Assembly: GCF_019802255.1 (NCBI RefSeq)
Contig: NZ_JAHYSS010000010.1
Coordinates: 1 to 64,000, forward strand
Direction: 5' to 3'
DNA from: Pedobacter polysacchareus
GTDB taxonomy: Bacteria; Bacteroidota; Bacteroidia; Sphingobacteriales; Sphingobacteriaceae
DNA: 64,000 bases
Below, in pieces: positions 8,213 to 16,656 of this stretch; position 1 is the first letter of the stretch; each line of letters starts with the position of its first letter. Under the pieces are notes generated by a model, which was not told the origin of the DNA, did no database searches, and saw nothing but the letters and a program-made list of their open reading frames with translations. The translations under genes and the position numbers were made by a program.

Positions 8213-8541
8213 CAATTGTGTCCATATTCAGCTATAAATTAAATTTCAATCATCTCATTAATCAGAATATATAATATGAGGAACACTTCCATAAATATAT
8301 GAATCCGATGAATCATCGCATCTATAAACCTAATGAAAATCCAACACTCTCATTCTTGAAATATGTTTCTGTCATCTAAAATAGGCAATCCTAAAAATCC
8401 AATGTAATTAAGTAATTAAATTTCATGTAAAAAACAGGTTAAAATCAATATATTTAAACAGTATTTGCAGCTAAAACGTACAAATAAAAGGTGAGTGATT
8501 CGGTTAGTCCCAATTCCAAAACCTCCCAGATAACGAATAAA
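8213..8541. other. non-coding AT-rich gap after the nuclease gene
   Basis: No gene longer than about 27 codons is seen on either strand, and no clear promoter. GTGATTC at 8495-8501 could pair with GGGATCAC at 8574-8581, hinting at the acceptor stem of a decayed tRNA, but the D-arm and anticodon arm between them are not recognisable. Confidence 0.45.
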
Positions 8542-8580
8542 CGTTGATTTTCACACTAGGTGTGAATCCCAGCGGGATCA
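8542..8580 (+). repeat. tRNA-3'-end-like 39-bp sequence, copy A (possible attachment-site relic)
   Basis: CGTTGATTT, then ACTAGG, then ATCCCAGCGGGATCA resembles the T-arm and acceptor end of a tRNA gene. It is directly followed by a terminator. A related 39-bp sequence (about 29 of 39 identical by eye) lies at 11594-11632, also followed by a terminator. Copy A contains two small palindromes: TCACAC-TAG-GTGTGA at 8551-8565 and ATCCC-AGC-GGGAT at 8566-8578. tRNA 3' ends are common integration targets, so this may be an att relic; that is inference. Confidence 0.45.
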
Positions 8581-8582
8581 CG

Positions 8583-8607
8583 AAAGGCGCAAGAAATTGC
8601 GCCTTTT
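8583..8607. terminator. intrinsic terminator between convergent genes
   Basis: Perfect 10-bp stem AAAGGCGCAA with a GAAA tetraloop and the complementary arm ending in a T-run (8597-8607). It lies between the HNH nuclease gene (+) and the WD40 gene (-), so it can serve both. Confidence 0.8.
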
Positions 8608-8699
8608 CTGTTTAAATACATGGTAAATTTGGGCAACAGTCAAAAAGATTCATTCGACTCCAGATTATTAAAGAGGAAGTTGTTGCCAACAAATGAAAA

Positions 8700-9638
8700 T
8701 CACTTAAGCTCGGGTAATCTATAAAAGTTTATACTATTATTTTTATAGGATACTATCGCGAATTTCTGATCCTCTGAAAAAGTTGCACTGGTATATTCAA
8801 CGGTATTAATTTCACCAAAAGTTCTTACCAGATGTCCATTTAATCGCCACAATTTTGCGGTACCATCTTCACTTCCTGTAAGGATATATTTACCATTTTT
8901 AGAAAATTGTGCTTGATTAATTTCATCGTTATGGGCTGTAAAAGATTTAAGTAATTTACCTTTTACACTCCATAATGCAACCCGCTTATCAAAACTGGCC
9001 GTCAATATCTGCCGTCCGTCTGGTGAAAAACTTGCTGAAGTAACACCGCTTGAATGGTGTTTTAAGGTCTTCAACTTTTTCCCTTTTAAATCCCAAATAG
9101 AAGCGAAGTTATCGCAACTTGCAATCACGATTTTTTTGTCATCAGGCGAAAAGCTTGCTTGATATATCGTACAAGCATGTCCTTTAAACGTTTTAATAAG
9201 TCTGCCGTCCGAAGTCCATAGTTTAGCTGTATTGTCTCCTCCTCCACTCAATATGTATCTGCCATTATTTGAATAGGTCACTGTCTTTACATAAATTTTA
9301 TCGGCTTTAACTACCTTAATTTTTTCGCCATTAATACTCCATATCACATAAGTTTCATCGCTACCTGCAGTAATAAACCTTTTGTTATCTGGTGAAAATG
9401 CAACGTCATTCACACTTCTTAGGTGGCCAGTAATTTGTTTAACTATATCTCCATTTTCGTTCCACAATATGGCTGTGTCGTCAGAACTACCAGAAAGCAA
9501 CCATTTTCCATCTGATGATTGCGCTGTACCATATATAGCCTCTTTATGCCCCTTGTAATTTTTTACTGGTAAGGGAGTTTGCGAAAATGTAAAAAGACTT
9601 AAGAACACTAAAAACGTAAATAAAAGCGATTTTATCAT
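8700..9638 (-). CDS. secreted WD40-repeat protein
   Basis: A 312-residue protein with a Sec signal peptide (MIKSLLFTFLVFLSLFTFSQ, cleavage after ~19). Seven WD40 units of about 40 residues follow. Typical repeat ends are DDTAILW, DETYVIW, DNTAKLW, DNFASIW, DKRVALW and EDGTAKLW; the seventh is degenerate (NSINFYRL). Seven units are enough to close one beta-propeller, so this is a complete single-domain propeller in the periplasm or outside the cell. WD40 propellers are binding scaffolds; the ligand is unknown. It is a single gene on the minus strand. The 125 bases upstream carry two near-identical GTAAATAAAAA blocks that may belong to its promoter. Confidence 0.85.
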   Translation of the reverse strand: MIKSLLFTFLVFLSLFTFSQTPLPVKNYKGHKEAIYGTAQSSDGKWLLSGSSDDTAILWNENGDIVKQITGHLRSVNDVAFSPDNKRFITAGSDETYVIWSINGEKIKVVKADKIYVKTVTYSNNGRYILSGGGDNTAKLWTSDGRLIKTFKGHACTIYQASFSPDDKKIVIASCDNFASIWDLKGKKLKTLKHHSSGVTSASFSPDGRQILTASFDKRVALWSVKGKLLKSFTAHNDEINQAQFSKNGKYILTGSEDGTAKLWRLNGHLVRTFGEINTVEYTSATFSEDQKFAIVSYKNNSINFYRLPELK

Positions 9639-9812
9639 AATAGTAGGTTTCAGGTTTATGAAGATAAAGCATTTGAATTAGCGAAAATACGATGATACCT
9701 TTCCGGGTGGGTAATTTGGGTTGTAAATAAAAATGTAAACTTTGTAAATAAAAACTTTACATCTTGCTTTATGGCAAAATCGTCTGTCAGGGAAAGAGAA
9801 GTACCTTCTTGA

Positions 9813-9958
9813 AACCAAAGCGATGGTCTAACCAGTTTGGGAATAGCCCAATACTGAAGCTAAATTTCAGAGCAGAGAAACAATTGATACACCATAGCAA
9901 TTTTCTGGAAGTGATTAGTGGCGGAGAGCTGCAGGCAGGAACAGGAATAAACGCTGCC
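9813..9958 (+). pseudogene. broken duplicate of an internal lpxR segment
   Basis: About 145 bases match the interior of the lpxR-like gene at ~11040-11185 with roughly 11 differences by eye. They encode WSNQFGNSPIL, LNFRAEKQL, HHSNFLEVI and GELQ as in the parent. There is no signal peptide, no N-terminal catalytic part and no barrel C-terminus. The similarity ends abruptly at the stop of the neighbouring membrane-protein gene. It is therefore a remnant of a second lpxR copy removed by rearrangement, about 1.2 kb upstream of the intact one and in the same orientation. Confidence 0.85.
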
Positions 9959-9961
9959 GAA

Positions 9962-10291
9962 TCAGCAAATCAATTTGAACACTATAAAAATAACAGCGCT
10001 TGTTGCAATTAAAAGATAAACCATTCCGATATAGAATTTTTTATCTTTCCTAAAAACGGCTTGCAAAATATTTATAATAAAAATGACAATAAATAACAAT
10101 GAAGCAAGAATAAATCCATATCCCTGGCCATTTATACAACCATAGTCCTCTTGATGATTTTCCGACCAAATACGTAAATAATAAAACATTAAAATAACCT
10201 GATACCAACAAACAATCAGGAAAAAGTAGCTCAATATGGAAATTGGATGGTGGAGTGCTATTTGCCAAAAGCTATTCAATAATTTTCTCAT
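9962..10291 (-). CDS. small integral membrane protein, unknown function
   Basis: A 109-residue protein starting MRKLLNSFWQIALHHP at the ATG 10289-10291; a longer in-frame upstream extension is less likely. Three hydrophobic segments are visible: about residues 18-39, 60-80 and 88-107. A polar loop with Glu, Asp and Cys (ENHQEDYGCINGQG) lies between the first two. No family recognised. Its 3' end abuts the lpxR remnant, so it may have arrived with the event that broke the duplicate. Confidence 0.6.
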   Translation of the reverse strand: MRKLLNSFWQIALHHPISILSYFFLIVCWYQVILMFYYLRIWSENHQEDYGCINGQGYGFILASLLFIVIFIINILQAVFRKDKKFYIGMVYLLIATSAVIFIVFKLIC

Positions 10292-10554
10292 TTTGATGTT
10301 AATACTAAAATTGCTTATTAGTAACCTACATACAGGGCTAATATGGAAATTAAACAACAGGCACAATACAAAACCAAGTCTGTAATCTCCCTACTCTACG
10401 TACCTGTTAAAGTTTTAATCAGTACCTGAGAAACAAGATCCTTTTAAACAATGGCAATTAACTTCCTATACATGTGCTTTAATATGATCTCGGATTATTT
10501 ACAAAACTATTTTAGCAGACGTTGGTTATAAATTCAGTTTCGGCGCCATGGATT

Positions 10555-11571
10555 ATGAAAAAGCTTTTGCATTTATTATTCCTTCTCTGGTTCAGTGCTG
10601 TCAACTCTTCCTTTGCACAGCAAGAAATTCCCAGGCATTTGGTACAGGCTTATTGGGATGATGATTATATAAGTTTTTATGGGCACGGTACAGACAGGGC
10701 ATACACCAATGGTAACAAATTCAACCTGTTTTACATCAAAAACAAGTCTTCTAACTTTCTAATAGACCGTTTTATGCCAAAAGCCGGCGACAGTAGTTTG
10801 AACGTACTTGGTTTTGGACTGACACAATTGATTTTTACCCCAAATATTATTGCCAACCCTAACTTTCAGCCAGGCGATTACCCCTGGTCTGGATCCTTAT
10901 ACCTCACACATAGTCTCTATTCATATAATGAGCAGCAGAAATATAGTTTCCAATCAGAATTGGATCTCGGTGTCAACGGGCCCGCTTCCTTGGCTAGGGA
11001 GGCCCAAGAAATGGTGCATAGTCTTGTCAGTTATCAGGAACCAAAGGGATGGTCTAATCAGTTTGGGAATAGTCCAATACTGAACCTAAATTTCAGAGCA
11101 GAGAAACAATTGCTACACCATAGCAATTTCCTGGAAGTGATTGGTGGCGGAGAGCTGCAGATAGGAACAGGTATAAACGCTGCTGCAGCTTATTCTCTAA
11201 TCCGGATAGGAAAAATGAATCCATATTTTCAGGGTTTAATATCACAATACAGTCGCTCAGGAGCAAGAAATAAAATACAGATTTATTTCATTTTCAAACC
11301 CAAAGTGCAATGGGTACTGAGTAATATACTGCTACAAGGAGGAATAAATACTTCACGACCAGCCCCAACCCTCGTTCCGGCGAAAACTGGGACTACCACC
11401 AGCCTGGAATATTATCACCCGATCAAAAATTTCATCGCCAGTTATTCTTATGGACCTGTTATAGTGATCAACCGGTTTAGCATATCCTCAACTATGACGA
11501 GCACAACCCCTTTGATGAGGGATTTGTATAATCTCACCTGGGGAAACTTCACCTTCAATTACGCTTTTTAA
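10555..11571 (+). CDS. lpxR: lipid A deacylase LpxR family outer-membrane protein
   Basis: LpxR removes the 3'-acyloxyacyl chain of lipid A at the outer-membrane surface. The 338-residue product has a Sec signal (KKLLHLLFLLWFSAVNSSFA). The family N-terminal motif follows (YWDDDYISFYGHGTDRAYTNG split over residues ~33-53: acidic residues, then TDRAYTNG). A histidine in YLTHSLYSYN fits the catalytic His region. The rest reads as alternating barrel strands ending in Phe (FNYAF), as outer-membrane proteins do. The start ATG at 10555 was chosen because it opens the signal peptide; an upstream TTG would add 11 unsuitable residues. A damaged copy of part of this gene lies upstream. Confidence 0.8.
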   Translation: MKKLLHLLFLLWFSAVNSSFAQQEIPRHLVQAYWDDDYISFYGHGTDRAYTNGNKFNLFYIKNKSSNFLIDRFMPKAGDSSLNVLGFGLTQLIFTPNIIANPNFQPGDYPWSGSLYLTHSLYSYNEQQKYSFQSELDLGVNGPASLAREAQEMVHSLVSYQEPKGWSNQFGNSPILNLNFRAEKQLLHHSNFLEVIGGGELQIGTGINAAAAYSLIRIGKMNPYFQGLISQYSRSGARNKIQIYFIFKPKVQWVLSNILLQGGINTSRPAPTLVPAKTGTTTSLEYYHPIKNFIASYSYGPVIVINRFSISSTMTSTTPLMRDLYNLTWGNFTFNYAF

Positions 11572-11593
11572 ACCACACTACATACTATTTAAC

Positions 11594-11632
11594 CGTTGAT
11601 TTCATGACTAGGTTCCGATGCCAACGGGATCA
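11594..11632 (+). repeat. tRNA-3'-end-like 39-bp sequence, copy B
   Basis: Starts CGTTGATTT and ends AACGGGATCA, sharing about 29 of 39 positions with copy A at 8542. The T-loop-like segment (GGTTCCGAT) and acceptor-like end resemble a tRNA gene terminus. No complete tRNA can be folded here. A terminator follows immediately, as at copy A. Confidence 0.45.
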
Positions 11633-11670
11633 AAAAAACGCCTTTAATCACAAGATTAAATGCGTTTTTT
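11633..11670 (+). terminator. intrinsic terminator downstream of lpxR
   Basis: AAAAAACGC pairs with GCGTTTTTT. Inside it TTTAATC-ACAA-GATTAAA extends the stem after a single mismatch. The U-tract continues after 11670. It is 61 bases after the lpxR stop. Confidence 0.85.
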
Positions 11671-11849
11671 CTTTTACAGGTGTTACCATTACTTGCGCAA
11701 ACACTATTGTATATGAGTGATCGGAGAGTAAATTAAGATGGCCTTTCAAATATTCAAATGCCCACAAGATCATTAAGATAAGTGACCTTCGTCACTAGCA
11801 AACATCCCGCTAATTCCTAGCTTTATTCAAACTTAGCGACATATTGTAT

Positions 11850-12671
11850 ATGAATAATTTTCAACAACGTACGCTCACGGGGATAATCCTGATCATAGTG
11901 GTGCTATTATTCACCAACTTGAGTCTTTACAGTTTTGCAGTTATGGTAGCGTTTCTGAACCTAGGAGGATTGGTAGAATTTTACCGTTTAGTCGCATTGA
12001 ACAAGACAAGTCGGACAATGGGATTAATCTTAGGCAGTTTCTTAATAATAGCCACCACTTCGGTCCTTAGTGGCTTGTTCGTTTGGAAGATTCTATTTAT
12101 CATTATACCAATAGCTTTTATGATCATTGCTAATGAATTGTACGCACACCATCCACGACCGTTTGAACATCTTGCTTATTCCTTCATGGGATTAATCTAT
12201 ATTACACTGCCAAGTTGCTTTTTTATCGCCTTAGCATTTCTACCCTTTGGAGGAGGTTATAATGCGCAACTGGTAACCAGTTACTTTTTTATTCTTTGGG
12301 CGAGTGACATCGGCGCCTATCTCGTTGGTAAATATTTGGGTAAGAAATTATTATTTAAACGGATATCTCCCCATAAAACGTGGGAAGGGTGCATTGGCGG
12401 CATTTTAAGTGCAATATTAGTCGCTGTTATTCTTTCAAATTGCTATTTAATATTTAATACACAAACCTGGCTCATATTTTCAATAATAATCACTGTGACT
12501 GGTATATATGGAGATTTATCTAAATCAATGCTAAAGAGAAGTCTGGGTGTCAAAGATACCGGAACGCTATTGCCTGGCCACGGGGGAATACTAGACCGGT
12601 TTGATTCCCTGCTGGGCTCAGCACCTTTCGCATTTAGTTACCTGCTGTTGTATGGACCATTTAAAAATTAG
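11850..12671 (+). CDS. cdsA: phosphatidate cytidylyltransferase
   Basis: CdsA makes CDP-diacylglycerol from phosphatidic acid and CTP in the inner membrane, the entry point to phospholipid synthesis. The 273-residue protein is largely membrane segments. Near its C-terminus is the complete CDP-transferase signature: SMLKRSLGVKDTGTLLPGHG, then GILDRFDS. SDIGAYLVGKYLGKK and ISPHKTWEG are also diagnostic. A TTG six bases upstream is in frame; I chose the ATG at 11850. The next gene, which would use its product, starts inside its last 20 bases, so the two are coupled. Confidence 0.92.
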   Translation: MNNFQQRTLTGIILIIVVLLFTNLSLYSFAVMVAFLNLGGLVEFYRLVALNKTSRTMGLILGSFLIIATTSVLSGLFVWKILFIIIPIAFMIIANELYAHHPRPFEHLAYSFMGLIYITLPSCFFIALAFLPFGGGYNAQLVTSYFFILWASDIGAYLVGKYLGKKLLFKRISPHKTWEGCIGGILSAILVAVILSNCYLIFNTQTWLIFSIIITVTGIYGDLSKSMLKRSLGVKDTGTLLPGHGGILDRFDSLLGSAPFAFSYLLLYGPFKN

Positions 12672-13233
12672 TACACTTGCTGTAAACACAATAACCTGTT
12701 ACCGAATTCTTGCTGCGCCAATTCTTCTTCTATTAATATGGAAAAATGAATATGATGTATTCAAATGGTTATTTGTTGTTAGCTTTTTTACAGATGCTCT
12801 GGACGGCTACCTTGCCCGGAGTTATAAAGTGGTTAGCAAACTGGGGGCTCGCCTGGATTCAGCGGGTGACGATCTTACCGTCATTGTTGCAGTCATTGGT
12901 ATTATTAAATGGAATCATGCTTTCCTTTACGATAAAAGGGCCATCATCATAATGCTCCTTGTTTTGCTAGTTATTGAGGTTTCATTGGCATTGATACGAT
13001 ATGGAAAAATGACTGCTTATCATACATACATTTCAAAAACTGCGGCAATCTTACAAGCGATATTTTTATGCACTTGTTTTTTTATTGATAAACCCTCATC
13101 AATGTTATTTTACATCACAGTAATCGTAACCGGTATCGGCCTGTTTGAAGAAATCCTAATGACCATTTTATTGAAAACTTACCGGGTAGACACCAAAGGT
13201 TTATACTGGCTGTTTAATAAGGAAAAATCATAA
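12652..13233 (+). CDS. CDP-alcohol phosphatidyltransferase family protein
   Basis: The 193-residue membrane enzyme carries an exact CDP-alcohol phosphatidyltransferase motif at residues 48-73 (D48, D51-G52, A55-R56, G65, D69, D73). Those aspartates bind metal and the CDP-lipid. It should swap the CMP of CDP-diacylglycerol for an alcohol such as glycerol-3-phosphate, making it PgsA-like; the acceptor cannot be read from sequence. Several hydrophobic segments surround the motif. The start (MDHLKISTLAVN) overlaps cdsA by 20 bases in another frame, so substrate maker and user are translated together. Housekeeping copies probably exist elsewhere; this pair may be accessory. Confidence 0.87.
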   Translation: MDHLKISTLAVNTITCYRILAAPILLLLIWKNEYDVFKWLFVVSFFTDALDGYLARSYKVVSKLGARLDSAGDDLTVIVAVIGIIKWNHAFLYDKRAIIIMLLVLLVIEVSLALIRYGKMTAYHTYISKTAAILQAIFLCTCFFIDKPSSMLFYITVIVTGIGLFEEILMTILLKTYRVDTKGLYWLFNKEKS

Positions 13234-13278
13234 ACGGAATGATCAATCATTTGGATACCAAAGCCTGCACAAATTTAC

Positions 13279-14310
13279 CTATGTATTTCGGATCTCCTTA
13301 CGCATAAATAGATAATAGGAAAGCGCGAAAAAAAGTGAAGTAGCTCCAATCAAGCCGCTTACCTGAGGCCATACGATCATCAAGCTCTCTTTGAAGGGCA
13401 AAGGAGCTGGTATTGCTCCGGCCATCTTTTCCATTGTCAACGGGCCAAGGCTCCGAACCGAAGGCATGAGCATTGTAGTACTTGCATCTGTATAAAGCTG
13501 ATTGGGTGCGATACGTAACAGATCCAGGATGAATTCGTTATAGCGTTGGATTTGATCCTGACTCAGAAAACTTGGATCAGGTAATACGGACCGGATTACA
13601 AGGTTGAGAATAATCTGGTAAAATACGGTGAAAAATAGCCAGATGCCGATTGCGGTTAATGCTGAAGTAGCCGCTTGCCTGAATTTGATCGACAGTACAA
13701 TAGACAAACTCAACCAGAAACCTACATAAATGATACTAATGAGAATGAAGCCCAGTATCCTCCACAGCTCCAATGGTTCCATCCTTACCCCTGTCAGCAC
13801 CAACCCTCCTCCAATCATCAACAAAATTAGTGTGAGAAATAAGGTGCTTACCATGATCATGGCACTTAAAAACTTAGCCAGCAGCAGATTGTCCCTATAG
13901 ATGGGTTGTGCCAGAACTCTTGTAAGCGTTCCATTGTTCTGCTCGGCATTGATGGCGTCAAATCCAAGACTAATGCCCAATAAAGGTCCAAGAAAGCTTA
14001 GAAAAACATGAAATGGAGGTATAGAATTATCCGTGGCAGTCAATAGTTTAAGGTATAGAAAATTATGATCAGGATCATTAGTGTTGCTGATCGTGGAGCG
14101 GATATTGCCCAAAGAAACATACATGGAGCCAATAAACGTTAGTGCGATCAAGACAATCAATACAATAAAGCGCCAGCTTCGGATATGATCCGCCATTTCC
14201 TTGTGAAGGACTATCCGAAAAGGATTGGATCCCCTGATTCTTTTCGAGACCTTACTTGTGTCTATTTTATTCTGAATAAAGTGGTTTAATGAAAGTGGTT
14301 GACTCTTCAT
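13279..14310 (-). CDS. ABC-2 type transporter permease
   Basis: A 343-residue permease, last gene of a three-gene minus-strand operon; it starts five bases after the ATPase gene ends. A soluble N-terminal ~45 residues (RIVLHKEMADHIRSWRF) precede the first membrane helix at ~48-66. A large extracytoplasmic loop and five further hydrophobic segments follow, as in NosY/GldF-like ABC-2 permeases (FDAINAEQNNGTLTRVLAQP is characteristic of the coupling region). With the ATPase it should form an exporter or membrane-remodelling transporter; the substrate is unknown. Confidence 0.85.
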   Translation of the reverse strand: MKSQPLSLNHFIQNKIDTSKVSKRIRGSNPFRIVLHKEMADHIRSWRFIVLIVLIALTFIGSMYVSLGNIRSTISNTNDPDHNFLYLKLLTATDNSIPPFHVFLSFLGPLLGISLGFDAINAEQNNGTLTRVLAQPIYRDNLLLAKFLSAMIMVSTLFLTLILLMIGGGLVLTGVRMEPLELWRILGFILISIIYVGFWLSLSIVLSIKFRQAATSALTAIGIWLFFTVFYQIILNLVIRSVLPDPSFLSQDQIQRYNEFILDLLRIAPNQLYTDASTTMLMPSVRSLGPLTMEKMAGAIPAPLPFKESLMIVWPQVSGLIGATSLFFALSYYLFMRKEIRNT

Positions 14311-14315
14311 GATGT

Positions 14316-15263
14316 TCAGTTAATGTCTTCAAAATATTTATGATAAATCTCATCCAGACCATAATCTTTTTGATGTACTCCCAGTATATCATGTCCTTTT
14401 TCTACGAGAAAACGAACCAGTGCCGGTGTGATGTTCTGCTTGCATTCAAAAACGATTGTTTTTTGATCTATTGTGATCTGCTTAAGGCTATCCCAATGCT
14501 CCAGTTCCTGTTGCAAGAGCCAGGGCTGAGGAATAACCGCTGTCAGTTCCATAGTAACAACATGCCCCATATTGCCAAACAAATTGGCAGATAAGGCTTC
14601 GATATTGCCCTGAGCTAACAATTTCCCCTTCACAAAGATTCCCACCCGATCGCATACTTGCTGAACGTGATGTAAATGATGTGAGGAAAGCAGTACAGTC
14701 AATCCCTGCTCTTTGCTTAAACGCTTTATTAACGTCAAAAATTCCTGAACACCACTTGGATCAATTCCCAGCGTTGGTTCATCAAGAATGATCAGGTCAG
14801 GCCGCTTAATTAATACTTCAGCCAAGCCAAGGCGTTGTTTCATGCCCCGGGAAAAAGTAGATGTTTTCTTGTTCATTGATGCGGAAATCCCAACAATCTC
14901 CATCAGCTCTGCTGTAAGTATCCTGATTTCATTCTCAGCAATCCCATTTAATCTGGCAATGTACATCAGGTTTTCCATTGCAGTCATCTGGTCATAAAAG
15001 CCTAAACTATCAGGCATATACCCTACTTTTCTCTTCACAGCAATGGGGTTATTTGTCGCGTTATGCCCGCAAACAAATGCAGTACCAGCTGTAGGCTCAG
15101 TAAGCCCCAGCATCATGAGTATAGTGGTCGTTTTACCTGCTCCATTTGGGCCCAGCAGTCCAAATATCTCCCCCTGATGAATATCAAGGTTTAGGTTATC
15201 TACGGCAGTTTGAAGGCCATAACATTTGGTCAGGCCCTGTAGTTGTATGATAGGATCCTTCAT
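14316..15263 (-). CDS. ABC transporter ATP-binding protein
   Basis: This 315-residue subunit powers the ABC-2 permease encoded next. Walker A GPNGAGKT is at residues 38-45. The signature is FSRGMKQRLG (a variant of LSGGQ typical of this subfamily), Walker B is LIILDEPTLGIDP, and the switch histidine is in LLSSHHLHHV. About 90 residues follow the nucleotide-binding domain, as usual for the drug/Nos-type exporters. All catalytic residues are present. It follows the NEW3 gene by five bases and precedes the permease by five, so the three are one operon. Confidence 0.92.
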   Translation of the reverse strand: MKDPIIQLQGLTKCYGLQTAVDNLNLDIHQGEIFGLLGPNGAGKTTTILMMLGLTEPTAGTAFVCGHNATNNPIAVKRKVGYMPDSLGFYDQMTAMENLMYIARLNGIAENEIRILTAELMEIVGISASMNKKTSTFSRGMKQRLGLAEVLIKRPDLIILDEPTLGIDPSGVQEFLTLIKRLSKEQGLTVLLSSHHLHHVQQVCDRVGIFVKGKLLAQGNIEALSANLFGNMGHVVTMELTAVIPQPWLLQQELEHWDSLKQITIDQKTIVFECKQNITPALVRFLVEKGHDILGVHQKDYGLDEIYHKYFEDIN

Positions 15264-15268
15264 TTTTT

Positions 15269-16126
15269 CTATCTTCTACCATACTTACGAATAAGATAAT
15301 ATACCAGTGAAATGGCCAATAAGATGACCAGAATACCGATCCATCCAGAGAGCAATGAGGTGCCAACAACCATCCTGAATGTTGCAGGAGCATTGCCATT
15401 GCTATTTGTCGCAGTAAATGTAGCCGCGTAGTCCCCGGCGATGGTCTTATCCGGGACTTTAAGCTTTGCAGTTACAGTTGCGGTTTTTCCAGGTTCCAAT
15501 TGTTTGATCCTGGCGGGTTCGAAAGTAGCTTCCCAATTAACAGGCAGTTGCGAGCTGAGTTCGATATCCTTCAACGGCAGCGAACCCGAGTTCTTTACTT
15601 CTAGTAAGATTTCCTTATGACTGCCAGAGGTAAGTTCTTCGCTCAGTTTCCCTGTTGGACTTGTTAAGATGATTCCATACGAGCCTCTTACCACTGCCTC
15701 CAGATTTAGGGAAAGCGTATCAGCGTTTGCTATTGCCTTTACAGGTATTTTGTACTTGCCAGGTTTAGTACTGGCTGTGGCATTGATCTCAATCGCGACC
15801 TCACGGGAGATTCCAGGATCAATATTTAAAGAAGCAACCTGATTACCCTCTACTTTGTAGCTGACCATCCAGCCTAAAGGCAGATCCGCTTTAAATTCGT
15901 ACAGCGCTTGTTTAGCCGATCCATTATGGATGGTCGTATTATAACGAAATGCTTCGTTTGTTGCAGCCTCAATATTAATCAGTTTTGCTGTAAAGGCAGA
16001 TGGGCCAGCACCAGCTGCAACCTGGCCCTGGGCAGACAATCCCAACTGTGATGCAACGAAAAGTAAGAAAAATAATGAAAATTTGGACCTTAGAGTAAGG
16101 TACTGGAGTGTAGGTTTTACTAACAT
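15269..16126 (-). CDS. NEW3-domain membrane-anchored extracytoplasmic protein
   Basis: A 285-residue protein with an N-terminal signal peptide (FSLFFLLFVASQLGLSAQG). Two immunoglobulin-like NEW3 repeats follow, at roughly residues 45-150 and 155-250, with motifs LPLGWMVSYKV / LPVNWEATFEP and PGKYKIPVKA / AGDYAATFTA. A single C-terminal membrane helix (GWIGILVILLAISLVYYLI) ends in RKYGRR. NEW3 domains are sugar- or protein-binding modules. As first gene of an operon with an ABC ATPase and permease it probably provides the periplasmic part of that transporter. Confidence 0.82.
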   Translation of the reverse strand: MLVKPTLQYLTLRSKFSLFFLLFVASQLGLSAQGQVAAGAGPSAFTAKLINIEAATNEAFRYNTTIHNGSAKQALYEFKADLPLGWMVSYKVEGNQVASLNIDPGISREVAIEINATASTKPGKYKIPVKAIANADTLSLNLEAVVRGSYGIILTSPTGKLSEELTSGSHKEILLEVKNSGSLPLKDIELSSQLPVNWEATFEPARIKQLEPGKTATVTAKLKVPDKTIAGDYAATFTATNSNGNAPATFRMVVGTSLLSGWIGILVILLAISLVYYLIRKYGRR

Positions 16127-16488
16127 GATCTAAACACTAAAATGTATAACAATAGCCTAAAAAAAATGCCGGTTTAATATTTATTTGTCCTAAGCACAAA
16201 TCAAAAAAACAAAATAAAATTTTCAAACTGATTTAACATTTTTTAACAAAAAAAGATGAATTGTTCCGTTTCATTACAACTGGTAAACAGACTTTACGAA
16301 CTGAGCATCAGCGCCAGAAGCGGCCAGCTTTGAGTTCCTGGCCAAAGTTTATTGATCGATCCAGTAAGCTACAACTCATTGTAAATCAAGACAATTGCAG
16401 TCACTCATTGACATGACAGCAGTCCCCTTCATTCTTGAAATTTCTAAGAACTTTACGAAGTATTTACCTAATTCAGAATCTGCAAAAT
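16127..16488. other. non-coding region between divergent operon and gene remnants
   Basis: The first 130 bases are AT-rich with A- and T-runs and must hold the NEW3 operon promoter. From 16256 the sequence is more coding-like: a 25-codon frame starting MNCSVSLQLV, and another frame open to about 16421. Neither matches anything I know. GGCCAG-N10-CTGGCC (16322-16343) is a small inverted repeat. This may be further gene debris, like its neighbours. Confidence 0.4.
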
Positions 16489-16656
16489 ATGGGACCAAAA
16501 AAAAATGCGGTAATTGTTGCTCATCCAGATGACGAAACACTTTGGGCAGTTGGAACATTGCTCGACCAGCCGGAATGGGAATTACTGATCTTATGTTTGT
16601 GTAGAAAATACGATCCTGACCGCGTAGCAGAATTTGTCCAAGATCACTCAAAATAA
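16489..16656 (+). pseudogene. truncated PIG-L family deacetylase remnant
   Basis: The 55-codon frame begins MGPKKNAVIVAHPDDETLW, containing the PIG-L metal-binding motif AHPDDE. It continues LLDQPEWELLILCLCRKYDPDR, as in the family N-terminus, then diverges and stops. Family members are normally over 200 residues, with a second metal ligand (an HxxH-type motif) that is absent here. It is therefore an N-terminal stump. PIG-L enzymes deacetylate N-acetylglucosamine-type substrates; this fragment cannot. Confidence 0.8.

Noticed and set aside
8495..8581. Possible complete tRNA gene
   Set aside because: Ends can pair as a seven-base acceptor stem, but no D-arm, anticodon arm or standard T-loop can be built; only the 3' end looks tRNA-like.
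10522..10554. Upstream TTG start for the lpxR-like gene
   Set aside because: Adds residues before a perfect signal peptide that starts at the ATG 10555.
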